From positions 1 through 64,000 of the forward strand of contig JACKBT010000015.1 of NCBI GenBank assembly GCA_020634415.1: a stretch of 64,000 bases of DNA, in the 5' to 3' direction. Positions within the stretch are counted from its first letter, which is position 1, and each line of letters begins with the position of its first letter. The stretch comes from Ardenticatenaceae bacterium (lineage in GTDB: Bacteria > Chloroflexota > Anaerolineae > Promineifilales > Promineifilaceae). A model generated the notes under the pieces. That model searched no databases, had not been told where the DNA came from, and saw only the letters and a list, made by a program, of their open reading frames with translations. Positions 1 through 8,326 of this stretch are shown one piece after another. Both the position numbers and the translations under genes were made by a program.

Positions 1-21
1 TATAATCGTATCATTCCGATC

Positions 22-53
22 TTACACCAATACACCCTTACACAAATACACCC
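22..53. repeat. 8-base tandem array before the carboxylase gene
   Basis: Four octamers in register: TTACACCA, ATACACCC, TTACACAA, ATACACCC. The array ends three bases before the start codon at 57, where a ribosome-binding site would be expected, and none is visible. The units are the complement of the GGTGTATT units at 36613, so the two loci belong to one sequence family. Confidence 0.75.
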
Positions 54-56
54 ACT

Positions 57-1676
57 ATGAGCGAAATAATTAGTCACCTCAACACCCACAGCCCAGAATA
101 CAAGGCCAACTACGCCTACAACAAAGCCCTGGCAGAAGAGTTACAAGAACGCCAGCAAGCCGCAGCCAACGAACGGCCGTCTCGCACCATCCAACGCCAC
201 CGCGAACGGGGCAAACTCCTCGTCCGCGAACGCATAGATGCCATTTTGGACGAAGGCAGCCCCTTCCTCGAACTATCCCCCCTGGCAGCCTGGGAAATGT
301 ACGACGGCGAAGCCCCCAGCGCCGGCATCGTCACCGGCATCGGCCGCGTCGAAGGCGTAGAGTGCATGATCGTCGCCAACGACCCAACAGTGAAAGGCGG
401 CACCTACTTCCCCGAAACCGTCAAAAAGCACTTACGGGCGCAAACCATCGCCGAGGAAAACAGCCTGCCCACCATCTACCTGGTAGATTCCGGCGGCGCG
501 TTCCTCCACCTGCAAGCCGATGTCTTCCCCGACCGTGGCCACTTTGGCCGCATCTTCTACAACATCGCTCGCATGTCGGGCCAAGGCATTACCCAAATAG
601 CGGCCGTTCTCGGCTCTTGCACCGCTGGCGGAGCCTACATCCCCGCCATGTCCGACGAGACGATCATCGTCAAAGAAAACGGCACCATCTTCCTGGCTGG
701 CCCGCCGCTCGTCAAAGCCGCCACCGGCGAAGATGTGACCGCCGAAGAGCTAGGCGGCGCGGACGTGCATACCCGCCTCAGCGGCGTAGCCGACCATTTT
801 GCCAATGATGAGCAGGAAGCCCTGGCGATGGTGCGCGATGTGGCCGCCCATCTCAACCGACGCAAGGAGATGCCCATTGTCCTGCAAACCCCCGAAGAAC
901 CGCTCTACGATCCGCAGGAGTTGTACGGCGTGATTCCCGCCGATTACCGCCAGCAGTATGATGTGCGCGAGGTGATTGCGCGGCTGGTGGATGGCTCGCG
1001 GCTGCGCGAATTTAAGGCACGGTATGGGCCGACGATTGTGTGTGGCTTTGCCCACATCATGGGTATTCCGGTGGGCATTGTGGCCAACAATGGCCTGCTG
1101 TTTAGCGAATCGTCCCTGAAAGCCACCCATTTTATTCAGTTGTGCGGGCAGCGCGGCACGCCCCTGCTCTTTTTGCAGAATATCGCCGGGTTTATGGTGG
1201 GCAAAGCCTATGAGAATGGCGGCATTGCTAAAGATGGGGCCAAGATGGTAACGGCCGTTTCCACCGTCAACGTCCCCCGCATCACCCTGCTGCATGGCGT
1301 GAGCCATGGCGCGGGCAACTACGGCATGAGCGGGCGCGGTTATGATCCGCGCTTCCTCTTCACCTGGCCCAACAGCCGCATCAGCGTCATGAGCGGCGAC
1401 GCGGCGGCGGGTGTGTTGTGGACAGTGGGCCAAAACTCGGCCCTGCGCGGATTAGACAACCCCACCCCCGAACAGATTGCCGCGGTTGAAGCCGAATTCA
1501 AACGGCCGATCCTCGACCAATACGAACACGAATCCAGCCCCTACTTCGCCACCGCCCGCCTTTGGGACGATGGCATCCTTGACCCGGCGCAAACACGGGT
1601 GGCACTTGGACTGGCCTTTTCCGCAGCGTTGAATGCAGGCATGGCAGACGGCCGTTACGGCACATTCCGCATGTAA
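57..1676 (+). CDS. Acyl-CoA carboxylase, carboxyltransferase (beta) subunit, methylcrotonyl-CoA type
   Basis: This 539-residue protein is the biotin-dependent carboxyltransferase half of an acyl-CoA carboxylase. It transfers CO2 from carboxybiotin to an acyl-CoA, most likely 3-methylcrotonyl-CoA in leucine breakdown. Visible marks are the N-terminal crotonase-like half with [13 protein letters not shown] (about 189-201), the C-terminal half with [10 protein letters not shown] and [13 protein letters not shown], then [10 protein letters not shown] and the family ending [12 protein letters not shown]...FRM. Length and ending fit methylcrotonyl-CoA carboxylase beta better than propionyl-CoA carboxylase beta. 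The biotin carboxylase partner is not in this window and may lie upstream. Substrate is inferred from similarity only. Confidence 0.9.
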   Translation: MSEIISHLNTHSPEYKANYAYNKALAEELQERQQAAANERPSRTIQRHRERGKLLVRERIDAILDEGSPFLELSPLAAWEMYDGEAPSAGIVTGIGRVEGVECMIVANDPTVKGGTYFPETVKKHLRAQTIAEENSLPTIYLVDSGGAFLHLQADVFPDRGHFGRIFYNIARMSGQGITQIAAVLGSCTAGGAYIPAMSDETIIVKENGTIFLAGPPLVKAATGEDVTAEELGGADVHTRLSGVADHFANDEQEALAMVRDVAAHLNRRKEMPIVLQTPEEPLYDPQELYGVIPADYRQQYDVREVIARLVDGSRLREFKARYGPTIVCGFAHIMGIPVGIVANNGLLFSESSLKATHFIQLCGQRGTPLLFLQNIAGFMVGKAYENGGIAKDGAKMVTAVSTVNVPRITLLHGVSHGAGNYGMSGRGYDPRFLFTWPNSRISVMSGDAAAGVLWTVGQNSALRGLDNPTPEQIAAVEAEFKRPILDQYEHESSPYFATARLWDDGILDPAQTRVALGLAFSAALNAGMADGRYGTFRM

Positions 1677-1698
1677 TATGAAAAAAGACGGGTACTTC

Positions 1699-1727
1699 TT
1701 GAAATCATCGTTGTAGTGCTTTAGGCT
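1699..1727 (+). promoter_or_regulatory. Predicted leaderless promoter
   Basis: TTGAAA (1699-1704), a 17-base spacer and TAGGCT (1722-1727) lie exactly 7 bases before the ATG at 1735. No ribosome-binding site fits between, so transcription should begin at or next to the start codon. Confidence 0.55.
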
Positions 1728-1734
1728 TGAGCGT

Positions 1735-3174
1735 ATGATTGACGATAATTTTGATTTAACTCCCGATCCGCCCGAACCAACTCCCTCACCCTGGCGCAAC
1801 TGTTTGATGACGCTGATAACCGTGCTGGTTATTGTGGGGCTGTTAGGCAGTTCGATTATGGGCGTGTTGTGGCTGGTGCATTCACGGCTGGAAGCCCGCC
1901 AATTAACAGAAACGGTGAACCCGGCGATTCCCACCCTGGCCGCCAGCCCCCGTTTGCAGGCGGAGGCAGGGCCAACGGCCGTTCCCCTGCCCCCCCTCTC
2001 CGCCGCAGACCGCCTGAACCGCCTTGTGTATGTAACCACAGACGGCCATATTGCCACCATGAACCCCAACGGCTCAGACGGCCGTATCCTCACCGAAACG
2101 CGGCGCAATTACCTGTTTCCCGCCTGGTCACCAGTGGGCAATGATATCGCCGTCATTGGCAACGGCCGTCGGGAAGCGGCCATTGTCTACTTGCAAGATA
2201 GCGAAGAAGCGGCGGAACGCACCCTATATGCCAGCAGTGAGCAGCCAGCCATCTATCTTTACTGGTCGCCCAACGGCCGTCAGCTCAGTTTCATTGCCAG
2301 CGATGCTGATGATGGATTAGAACTGCACATCGCCTCATTAAATGAAGAGGCCGAAAGCCGTGTGCTGGCCAACGGCCAACCCTTTTACTGGCAGTGGACG
2401 GCCGATGCCGAGCAGCTTTTTATCCATTCGGGCTTTCAGGGCAGCGAAGCGCGGCTGACGCTGCTGGATGCCGCCGGTGAGGGCGAAGGCGAAAATATTG
2501 CCGCTCCTGGCTCGTTCCAGTCGCCGGGGATTTCGGCCGACGGCCGTTATTGGGCCTACGCCGAAGAGGTTGCCGCTGGCACAAGCTGGCTGGTGGTGGC
2601 CGATACCCAGTCCGGCGAACTGCACCGGGAACGGCACGGTGGGCAGATTGCCATGGGCTGGAGTCCCACCGCCAACCAGTTGGCCTTTATTAGTGGCAGT
2701 GAGGAAGACGGCCGTTTCTTCGGCCCGCTGCGTTTGTTAGATGTGGCGACAGGGGAGACAACGATGTTAAGCCGGGAGGTGGTGTTGGCTTTCTTCTGGT
2801 CGCCAGACGGCCGTTATCTGGCCTACTTCACCGCCCACAGCGGCAGCAACAGCGATCTGCAAGCCGCCATGCGCCAGCGTCTCGCCAAACCAGCCCAACA
2901 ATTCAGCCTGCAATTCGGTCTGTCGGTAGTAGACGTAACCACCGGCGAAGGACTGCGCCTGGCCGAATTCACACCCACCTTCATCTTTTTGTCCCAATTC
3001 CTGCCCTTCTTTGACCAATATGCCCTCAGCCATCGCCTCTGGTCGCCCGACAGCAATGCCCTGGTACTGCCCATGCAGGTGCAGGATGAACCGCACATTT
3101 TTGTCGTGCCAGTTGGCGGCGGCCAGCCGCAAGACATTGCCGTGGGGGATATGGCTTTTTGGAGCCAGCGGTAG
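1735..3174 (+). CDS. Membrane-anchored TolB/WD40-like beta-propeller protein
   Basis: The 479-residue protein has a short Pro-rich cytoplasmic N-terminus, one transmembrane helix at about 24-46, and an extracellular part built from repeated blades. The blades carry the TolB-type signature (P-A-W-S-P-V-G-N-D-I, Y-W-S-P-N-G-R-Q, F-W-S-P-D-G-R-Y) roughly every 45-50 residues. Such propellers usually bind proteins or sugars; no catalytic residues are recognised. The conserved N/D-G-R turns are written by in-frame AACGGCCGT copies. The architecture resembles the 802-residue protein at 37205. Function is unknown. Confidence 0.8.
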   Translation: MIDDNFDLTPDPPEPTPSPWRNCLMTLITVLVIVGLLGSSIMGVLWLVHSRLEARQLTETVNPAIPTLAASPRLQAEAGPTAVPLPPLSAADRLNRLVYVTTDGHIATMNPNGSDGRILTETRRNYLFPAWSPVGNDIAVIGNGRREAAIVYLQDSEEAAERTLYASSEQPAIYLYWSPNGRQLSFIASDADDGLELHIASLNEEAESRVLANGQPFYWQWTADAEQLFIHSGFQGSEARLTLLDAAGEGEGENIAAPGSFQSPGISADGRYWAYAEEVAAGTSWLVVADTQSGELHRERHGGQIAMGWSPTANQLAFISGSEEDGRFFGPLRLLDVATGETTMLSREVVLAFFWSPDGRYLAYFTAHSGSNSDLQAAMRQRLAKPAQQFSLQFGLSVVDVTTGEGLRLAEFTPTFIFLSQFLPFFDQYALSHRLWSPDSNALVLPMQVQDEPHIFVVPVGGGQPQDIAVGDMAFWSQR

Positions 3175-3190
3175 CAAACTCATCCTCAAA

Positions 3191-3292
3191 TGGCGGTTAA
3201 AACCGCAGCAACGACTACAAAGCCCGCCTATGCGGGCTGATCTTCAGTCGGCGAAGGCCGACTTCGTAGTCGTTGCCGCGAATTCATTCGCC
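3191..3292. repeat. Multi-hairpin palindromic repeat element
   Basis: About 100 bases in the spacer form a nested set of perfect hairpins. GCGGTT/AACCGC lies at 3194-3207. An 11-bp outer stem, GCAACGACTAC (3208-3218) with GTAGTCGTTGC (3266-3276), encloses AGCCCGC/GCGGGCT (3221-3238) and AGTCGGC/GCCGACT (3246-3263). GCGAAT/ATTCGC follows at 3278-3291. It resembles small palindromic interspersed repeats of filamentous bacteria. There is no coding potential, and no second copy was seen in the window. Confidence 0.8.
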
Positions 3293-3335
3293 CCGAAACA
3301 AGCCAGTTATTTTTCCTCGATAACCCACAGCCAGG

Positions 3336-3341
3336 TATAAT
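3336..3341 (+). promoter_or_regulatory. -10 box of predicted leaderless promoter
   Basis: TATAAT ends exactly 7 bases before the ATG at 3349, and no ribosome-binding site intervenes. The -35 region at 17-base spacing (TTCCTC) is poor, so only the -10 element is called. Confidence 0.6.
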
Positions 3342-3348
3342 CCCATCC

Positions 3349-4461
3349 ATGCACCGCCGCTCATTTTTCTGGCTGATTTTGCTCCTGCTGTGGGGATGTT
3401 CCGCGCCGAATCAGCCACCTTTGCCCACTTTGCAGCCAGCGGCCGTTGTGCCTGCGATGCAGGGCGCAGTGGCGACCCCTTGGGGAGGATTACCAGCGAC
3501 ATTTACGGCCGTTCCCCCCTGGCAGCCATCGCCCACCCCCACCAGCACCCCCACACCCATCCCTACTGTCATCCCCGCCACCCCCGACCCCTACACGCCC
3601 TATACAGTGGTTTATCTGTCTGAACGAAGCTATGGCACGGGCGGTGATTTACGTATTGAGGAGACGATGGGGGAAACGGCCGATTTCACCCGCTACCTCA
3701 TCAGTTATCCCAGCGATGGGCTGACCATTTATGGCTTCATGAATGTGCCCAAAAGCAATGGGCCACATGCGGTGGTGTTGGTGCTGCATGGCTATTGGCC
3801 GCCGGCCGATTACAACACCATTGGCTACACAGCCCCTTACGCCGATGCGCTGGCCCAAGCGGGCTTCATTGCCATTCACCCCAACTACCGCCATCATCCA
3901 CCCACCGCTGAATCCGCAAACGAGAAAGAGAATTACTTTCGAGTAGGATATGCCCTGGATGTGCTGAATCTGCTGGCGCAGGTGCAGCGGCAGGCAGGGC
4001 AGCCGGGGCCATTAGCTACCGCCGCTGCCCAGCATATTCATCTATTCGGCCACAGCATGGGTGGGGGTATCGCCTTAAGGGTGTTGGTGGTGGGTAGTGG
4101 GGTGGAATCGGCCGTTTTATATGGAGCCATGAGCGGCAACGAACAACAAAACTACGAACGCATCCGCGTCTGGTCAAATCAAGCAGATGGCGACTTTGAA
4201 CTAAGCCTTAGCGCCGAAAATCTAGCCCGCATTTCCCCCATCAACTACCTGGAACAGATACAGGCACGAATTAGCATCCATCACGGCACACAAGATGCCA
4301 CAGTGCCACCCCAATGGTCAGCCGATTTATGCGAACGGCTGCAAGACCTGCAAAAAACAGTGGAATGTTTCACCTATGCCGGGCAGCCACACAACTTCAC
4401 CGGCGCTGGCAACCAGTTGCTCATCGAGCGGGCCATCGCTTTTTTCACTGCGGCCAATTAG
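3349..4461 (+). CDS. Alpha/beta-hydrolase lipoprotein (dienelactone hydrolase / prolyl oligopeptidase-like)
   Basis: The 370-residue exported lipoprotein has a hydrophobic signal followed by the lipobox LLWGC (lipidated Cys17). A Pro/Thr-rich linker of about 70 residues leads to an alpha/beta-hydrolase domain. The catalytic triad is readable: Ser236 in GHSMGG, Asp316 in GTQDAT and His348 in QPHNF. It probably cleaves ester or peptide substrates outside the membrane; the substrate is unknown. The last four bases overlap the convergent gene at 4458. Confidence 0.85.
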   Translation: MHRRSFFWLILLLLWGCSAPNQPPLPTLQPAAVVPAMQGAVATPWGGLPATFTAVPPWQPSPTPTSTPTPIPTVIPATPDPYTPYTVVYLSERSYGTGGDLRIEETMGETADFTRYLISYPSDGLTIYGFMNVPKSNGPHAVVLVLHGYWPPADYNTIGYTAPYADALAQAGFIAIHPNYRHHPPTAESANEKENYFRVGYALDVLNLLAQVQRQAGQPGPLATAAAQHIHLFGHSMGGGIALRVLVVGSGVESAVLYGAMSGNEQQNYERIRVWSNQADGDFELSLSAENLARISPINYLEQIQARISIHHGTQDATVPPQWSADLCERLQDLQKTVECFTYAGQPHNFTGAGNQLLIERAIAFFTAAN

Positions 4462-5159
4462 GCGACGACTTGCCAGCAAACAACCAGCACCAAGACGATG
4501 AAGGTAATCAAAGGAAACGAAGATGCCTGTTTTTCGCTATAAAGCCAACGGGGTGGCCCAAACCAAACCAGCAACAACAGCAAAACCAAAACAAACCAGC
4601 CAACACCGCCATCAACCAACAACGCCCGCAGTTGTGCCGCCGCCAGCAACAGCATCACATTCATAGTCAACAGGCTGTAGAGTGATTGAACGGTGTAGCG
4701 GTGGGTGTCGGGAGCTACATAAGGTGTAACTCTGAAAGCCAAAATGGGAATGTAGATCAGCGACACGCCCAGCCAGGCGCTGGGAGCAAAAACAAAGAAG
4801 GCCGCTGCCTGCCCCTCACCCAATGAATAGGGATCAGTGAAAATCAGCTCCAGATAACCCAACTGTTGGGCCAGGAACAACATCATGCCAATGCCAAAGA
4901 GGACGGCTAACACAATGAATGTTTGGCGGGCAAACCCGGCTGGTTTGGCAGAGTTGCCAGATTTATTTTGCAATTTGCGCATAAAAAAAACGCCGCTGCC
5001 AAAAAAGATGTAGCCCACTAAGACAATGAGGGCATTAACGCCTGAAGGAGTTCGGAACTGGTGGGCTAACTGGGGCAGCAGCCAGAACAAAAGGCCGATG
5101 GTTAAACCATCGGCCAACAGGGGCATAACTGTTTGTATATTGCTTGTTGTTTTACTCAT
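4458..5159 (-). CDS. Integral membrane protein of unknown function
   Basis: I do not recognise the family. The protein (233 residues from the ATG at 5159) consists of about seven hydrophobic segments with short loops, so it is a polytopic membrane protein without an obvious soluble domain. A GTG six bases upstream (5165) is possible, but the promoter geometry favours the ATG. It is convergent with the lipoprotein hydrolase and overlaps it by 4 bases. Confidence 0.7.
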   Translation of the reverse strand: MSKTTSNIQTVMPLLADGLTIGLLFWLLPQLAHQFRTPSGVNALIVLVGYIFFGSGVFFMRKLQNKSGNSAKPAGFARQTFIVLAVLFGIGMMLFLAQQLGYLELIFTDPYSLGEGQAAAFFVFAPSAWLGVSLIYIPILAFRVTPYVAPDTHRYTVQSLYSLLTMNVMLLLAAAQLRALLVDGGVGWFVLVLLLLLVWFGPPRWLYSEKQASSFPLITFIVLVLVVCWQVVA

Positions 5160-5166
5160 CCTCACA

Positions 5167-5194
5167 AGATTAGCACTGTGGTCTGAGTTGGCAA
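5167..5194 (-). promoter_or_regulatory. Predicted leaderless promoter
   Basis: On the minus strand TTGCCA (5194-5189), a 16-base spacer and TAATCT (5172-5167) lie 7 bases before the ATG at 5159. No ribosome-binding site is evident. Confidence 0.5.
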
Positions 5195-5208
5195 ACTGAC
5201 ATTTAATT

Positions 5209-5886
5209 TTATGGATATGGCGTATTGATCTGCCGATCTTGCCATTTGAAGGGGTAGAAATGTTTACGTTCCCAGGCGGCTACGGTAGCCAAGATTTCAT
5301 CGAGGACAATATTTACCATTGTCAAAGAGATAGTATAAATTTTTATCTTTTTCGGAGATTTTTTCTCGACCTCTTCTTCCTCTAGCTCTGCTTTTACTAG
5401 ATGCAATGCTTGTAGGAAATTATGAAATCTGCCATGCGAAGGGGGTTGCGATTCACTCAGGGGGGGTTCATTTGACGTTTGGGCATTTGTGTCGGGCTGC
5501 AAATCGTCATCGGCAGATATTTCGGCCGTTTCCGCTTCCTCTTCTTCCTCTTCAATTTCTTCTACTTCCACAAAGCAACAAGCCGGTGAACTTTCGAGAG
5601 CAGATAAGGCGTAAGCCGGCGCACCAGTGAGCTTGCCAAGCTCTTCCCCTTTCATGCTGCGAGTATCTTTCATGTTGTGTTCATATCCTGCAATATGGGC
5701 TAGAAAGTAAACCAGTGCCAACTGACGAACAGTCAGTAATTCGCGTGGTACGCGAAAAATGACACAGCCTTTGGAGTCCAATATGAAGATTTTCTTTGCT
5801 TTCTCTTCAATTTGAGTATGAATGTCTTGCTCTTGAAGAAAGAAAGAACTAAAACGAACAGGTGGTTGTGCAATAACTTCGGGCAT
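5209..5886 (-). CDS. Acidic protein of unknown function
   Basis: The chosen start (ATG 5886, 225 residues) has GGAGG 6-7 bases upstream; a start at 5934 would lack one. The N-terminal half contains a compact hydrophobic stretch (IFILDSKGCVIFRVPREL). It is followed by a Glu/Asp-rich segment (about 115-145), a Ser/Pro/Gln-rich linker, and a Lys/Glu-rich C-terminal helix. There is no signal peptide or clear membrane segment. No family is recognised. It is divergent from the ABC transporter at 6015. Confidence 0.65.
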   Translation of the reverse strand: MPEVIAQPPVRFSSFFLQEQDIHTQIEEKAKKIFILDSKGCVIFRVPRELLTVRQLALVYFLAHIAGYEHNMKDTRSMKGEELGKLTGAPAYALSALESSPACCFVEVEEIEEEEEEAETAEISADDDLQPDTNAQTSNEPPLSESQPPSHGRFHNFLQALHLVKAELEEEEVEKKSPKKIKIYTISLTMVNIVLDEILATVAAWERKHFYPFKWQDRQINTPYP

Positions 5887-5942
5887 AATTCCTCCACTGT
5901 GCCTGTTCTTTTGACCAGACACGACTATAGGCAAACGGCCGA

Positions 5943-5971
5943 TTCGAGTTCAGCCACAACTCAGCTATAAT
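5943..5971 (+). promoter_or_regulatory. Possible promoter of the ABC transporter gene
   Basis: TATAAT (5966-5971) with a weak TTCGAG 17 bases upstream lies about 43 bases before the ATG at 6015. That start also has the ribosome-binding site AAAGGAG. Confidence 0.4.
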
Positions 5972-6014
5972 AACACAACGATACCAACAAAGACTATCCC
6001 CAAAGGAGAAAACT

Positions 6015-7964
6015 ATGTTTCATGGCGGTGGCTGGTGGGCCTATATTAGTGACGACGAACAAAAACGGCCGACCATAACACGAGAATTACTTATCCGCGT
6101 ATGGCAGTTCGCTCAACCATACCAATGGCGCGTGGTGGGGCTGCTCCTTACCATCCTGATCATCTCTGGACTGTCCCTTATCTCCCCCTTGCTTTTGCGC
6201 GATTTAATAGACGTGGCCATTCCCAACGCCGATATGGGCCGATTAAACTGGCTGGCGGTGGGCATGGTGGGCATCCCCCTCCTCAGCGGGGCCATCGGTG
6301 TCTGGCAGCGGCACATCAACTCCCAAATTGGCGAAGGAGTCATATACGATTTGCGCCGCTCACTGTATGAACACATGCAGCGCATGTCGCTGCGCTTCTT
6401 CACCCAGACACGCACCGGCGAAATCATGTCGCGGCTGAACAACGATGTAGTGGGCGCACAGCAAGCCATCAGCAACACAATTGTGACCATCATCTCCAAC
6501 ATCGTATCGCTGGTGATGACTTTAGCCATCATGCTCACACTAGAATGGCGGCTGACGCTGTTGGGGTTGGCGATTCTGCCCCTCTTCATTTTGCCCGCAC
6601 GGCGGATCGGCCGTATTTTGCGTGATTTGCGGCGGCGTTCGATGGAACTAAATGCGGAAATGAACGCCACCATGAATGAGACGCTAAATGTGAGTGGTGC
6701 ATTGCTAGTCAAGTTGTTTGGCCGTGAACAGCGTGAATTAGACCGCTTTAGTCGTGATGGGGAGCAGGTACGGGATATTGGCGTGCGTTCGGCGGTGATC
6801 GGCCGTTGGTTCTTTATGATGTTGAGCGTGGTGGGAGCCATTGGATCGGCCGTTGTCTTTTGGGTGGGTGGTGTGCTGGTGCTGCGCGGCGAATTCACCG
6901 TCGGCACAATCGTCACCTTCAGCACCTATTTGACCCAACTCTACGGCCCACTGATGGCCTTAACCAATGCCCCCGTCGAATTTGCCCAGAGCATGGTCAG
7001 TTTTGAGCGCGTCTTCGAGGTGCTAGACATGCCCGTAGAAATCCAAGAACGGCCGTCTGCCCAGCCCCTGCCCCCCGTCAAAGGCCACATCCACTTTGAC
7101 GAGGTTTCCTTCGACTACAAAGCTGGCGGGCACGGCGGCTTAACCGAGGTAACACGCTTCTCGCGTGGCGGCGCGAATTTGAAGCTCAAACGAGATAAGC
7201 AGCGTGAGAATGGGGCTGCCGAGAATGGTGAAGTAACGACCCCCGACATCGAGCAGCAGTGGGCCTTGCAAAACATCAACTTTACCATTGAGCCAGGACA
7301 GTTGGTCGCCCTGGTGGGGCCAAGCGGCGCGGGCAAGACAACCACAACCTACATGATTCCCCGCCTGTATGATCCCACAAACGGCCGTATCCTCATAGAC
7401 AACCACGACATCACCCAAGTCACCCTCAAATCCCTCGCCGACAACATCGGCATGGTCACCCAAGAAACCTACCTCTTCTACGACACCATTCGCGCCAACC
7501 TCCTCTACGCCAACCCCCACGCCACCGACGAACAAGTTGTGGCCGCCACCAAAGCCGCCAACATCCACGACTTTGTCATGACCCTGCCCGACAAATATGA
7601 AACAGTCGTCGGCGAACGCGGCTATCGCTTAAGCGGCGGCGAGCGTCAGCGCATCGCCATTGCCCGCGTCATCCTCAAAAATCCACGCATTTTGGTGCTA
7701 GATGAAGCCACCTCCAGCCTCGATTCCCTCTCCGAAGCCCTCATCCAAGAAGCCCTACAGCGCGTCATGCAAGGGCGCACCAGTCTGGTCATCGCCCACC
7801 GCCTCTCCACCATCTTGGCCGCCGACAAGATTTTGGTCATGGAAAATGGGCAACTGGTAGAACAAGGCACACACCGCGAACTGCTGGCACAAGGCGGACT
7901 CTACGCCTCGTTGTACGAAACACAGTTCCGCCCCATCGAAGAGCGCGAACCACAAGCTGTATAA
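6015..7964 (+). CDS. ABC exporter, fused permease and ATPase
   Basis: The 649-residue half-transporter has six transmembrane helices in the first 330 residues and a nucleotide-binding domain after about residue 360, the layout of type IV exporters for drugs, lipids or peptides. Walker A GPSGAGKT (about 434-441), the Q-loop region MVTQET, signature LSGGERQR (about 538) and Walker B ILVLDEATS are intact. It likely works as a homodimer, since no partner lies nearby. A charged insertion of about 40 residues (Arg/Lys/Glu-rich) sits between the first NBD strand and Walker A. The ribosome-binding site AAAGGAG is 7 bases upstream. Confidence 0.92.
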   Translation: MFHGGGWWAYISDDEQKRPTITRELLIRVWQFAQPYQWRVVGLLLTILIISGLSLISPLLLRDLIDVAIPNADMGRLNWLAVGMVGIPLLSGAIGVWQRHINSQIGEGVIYDLRRSLYEHMQRMSLRFFTQTRTGEIMSRLNNDVVGAQQAISNTIVTIISNIVSLVMTLAIMLTLEWRLTLLGLAILPLFILPARRIGRILRDLRRRSMELNAEMNATMNETLNVSGALLVKLFGREQRELDRFSRDGEQVRDIGVRSAVIGRWFFMMLSVVGAIGSAVVFWVGGVLVLRGEFTVGTIVTFSTYLTQLYGPLMALTNAPVEFAQSMVSFERVFEVLDMPVEIQERPSAQPLPPVKGHIHFDEVSFDYKAGGHGGLTEVTRFSRGGANLKLKRDKQRENGAAENGEVTTPDIEQQWALQNINFTIEPGQLVALVGPSGAGKTTTTYMIPRLYDPTNGRILIDNHDITQVTLKSLADNIGMVTQETYLFYDTIRANLLYANPHATDEQVVAATKAANIHDFVMTLPDKYETVVGERGYRLSGGERQRIAIARVILKNPRILVLDEATSSLDSLSEALIQEALQRVMQGRTSLVIAHRLSTILAADKILVMENGQLVEQGTHRELLAQGGLYASLYETQFRPIEEREPQAV

Positions 7965-7967
7965 GGA

Positions 7968-8027
7968 CAGTGGCAAGTAGCAGGTGGCAGGTGAAGTTCT
8001 GCCACTTGCCACTTGCTACCTGCCACC
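7968..8027. repeat. 7-base tandem array with inverted complement (hairpin)
   Basis: Units AGTGGCA, AGTAGCA, GGTGGCA are followed after a short turn by the complementary units GCCACTT, GCCACTT, GCTACCT, GCCACC. The whole folds into a long imperfect hairpin directly after the ABC gene stop. Confidence 0.75.
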
Positions 8028-8040
8028 ATCTCCTTAAAGC

Positions 8041-8073
8041 AAAAAGGCTCACATAATAAAGTGAGCCTTTTTT
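8041..8073. terminator. Bidirectional intrinsic terminator
   Basis: A perfect 12-bp stem (AAAAAGGCTCAC / GTGAGCCTTTTT) with an 8-base loop has A/T runs on both sides. It can serve the ABC gene on the plus strand and the 35-residue gene at 8092 on the minus strand. Confidence 0.9.
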
Positions 8074-8091
8074 CATCAGCCTACTATCTGC

Positions 8092-8199
8092 TTATTCGTC
8101 GCCTGAAGTGCTGGTTGACTTATCAAATCGGGGCAAAATAATGGCTGCTAAGATAAGCAGTACGAAGATGCCAAAAATAACCATACCTGCCGGATCCAT
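8092..8199 (-). CDS. Small single-pass membrane protein (35 residues)
   Basis: This short reading frame begins MDPAGMVIFG, has a hydrophobic helix over residues 6-22 (V/I/L/F/A-rich), and ends in a short polar tail with Lys, Ser, Thr and Asp-Glu. GGAGG stands 7 bases before the ATG, and the terminator at 8041 follows the stop, so it has the full layout of a gene despite its size. It has its own divergent spacer with the aminotransferase at 8327. The role is unknown. Confidence 0.7.
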   Translation of the reverse strand: MDPAGMVIFGIFVLLILAAIILPRFDKSTSTSGDE

Positions 8200-8326
8200 G
8201 TCTATTACCTCCACTGTGTTTTGATGATGACTAAATTATAACGTAAACGGCCGTGTCTGTTTAATTATTGCCCGTTATAATCCACCCACATAAACAACCC
8301 AATCTTTTTCCACGAGGAGCAACCAC

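Noticed and set aside
750..1433. 227-codon minus-strand frame inside the carboxylase gene
   Set aside because: Shadow of a strongly conserved gene with no family features of its own.
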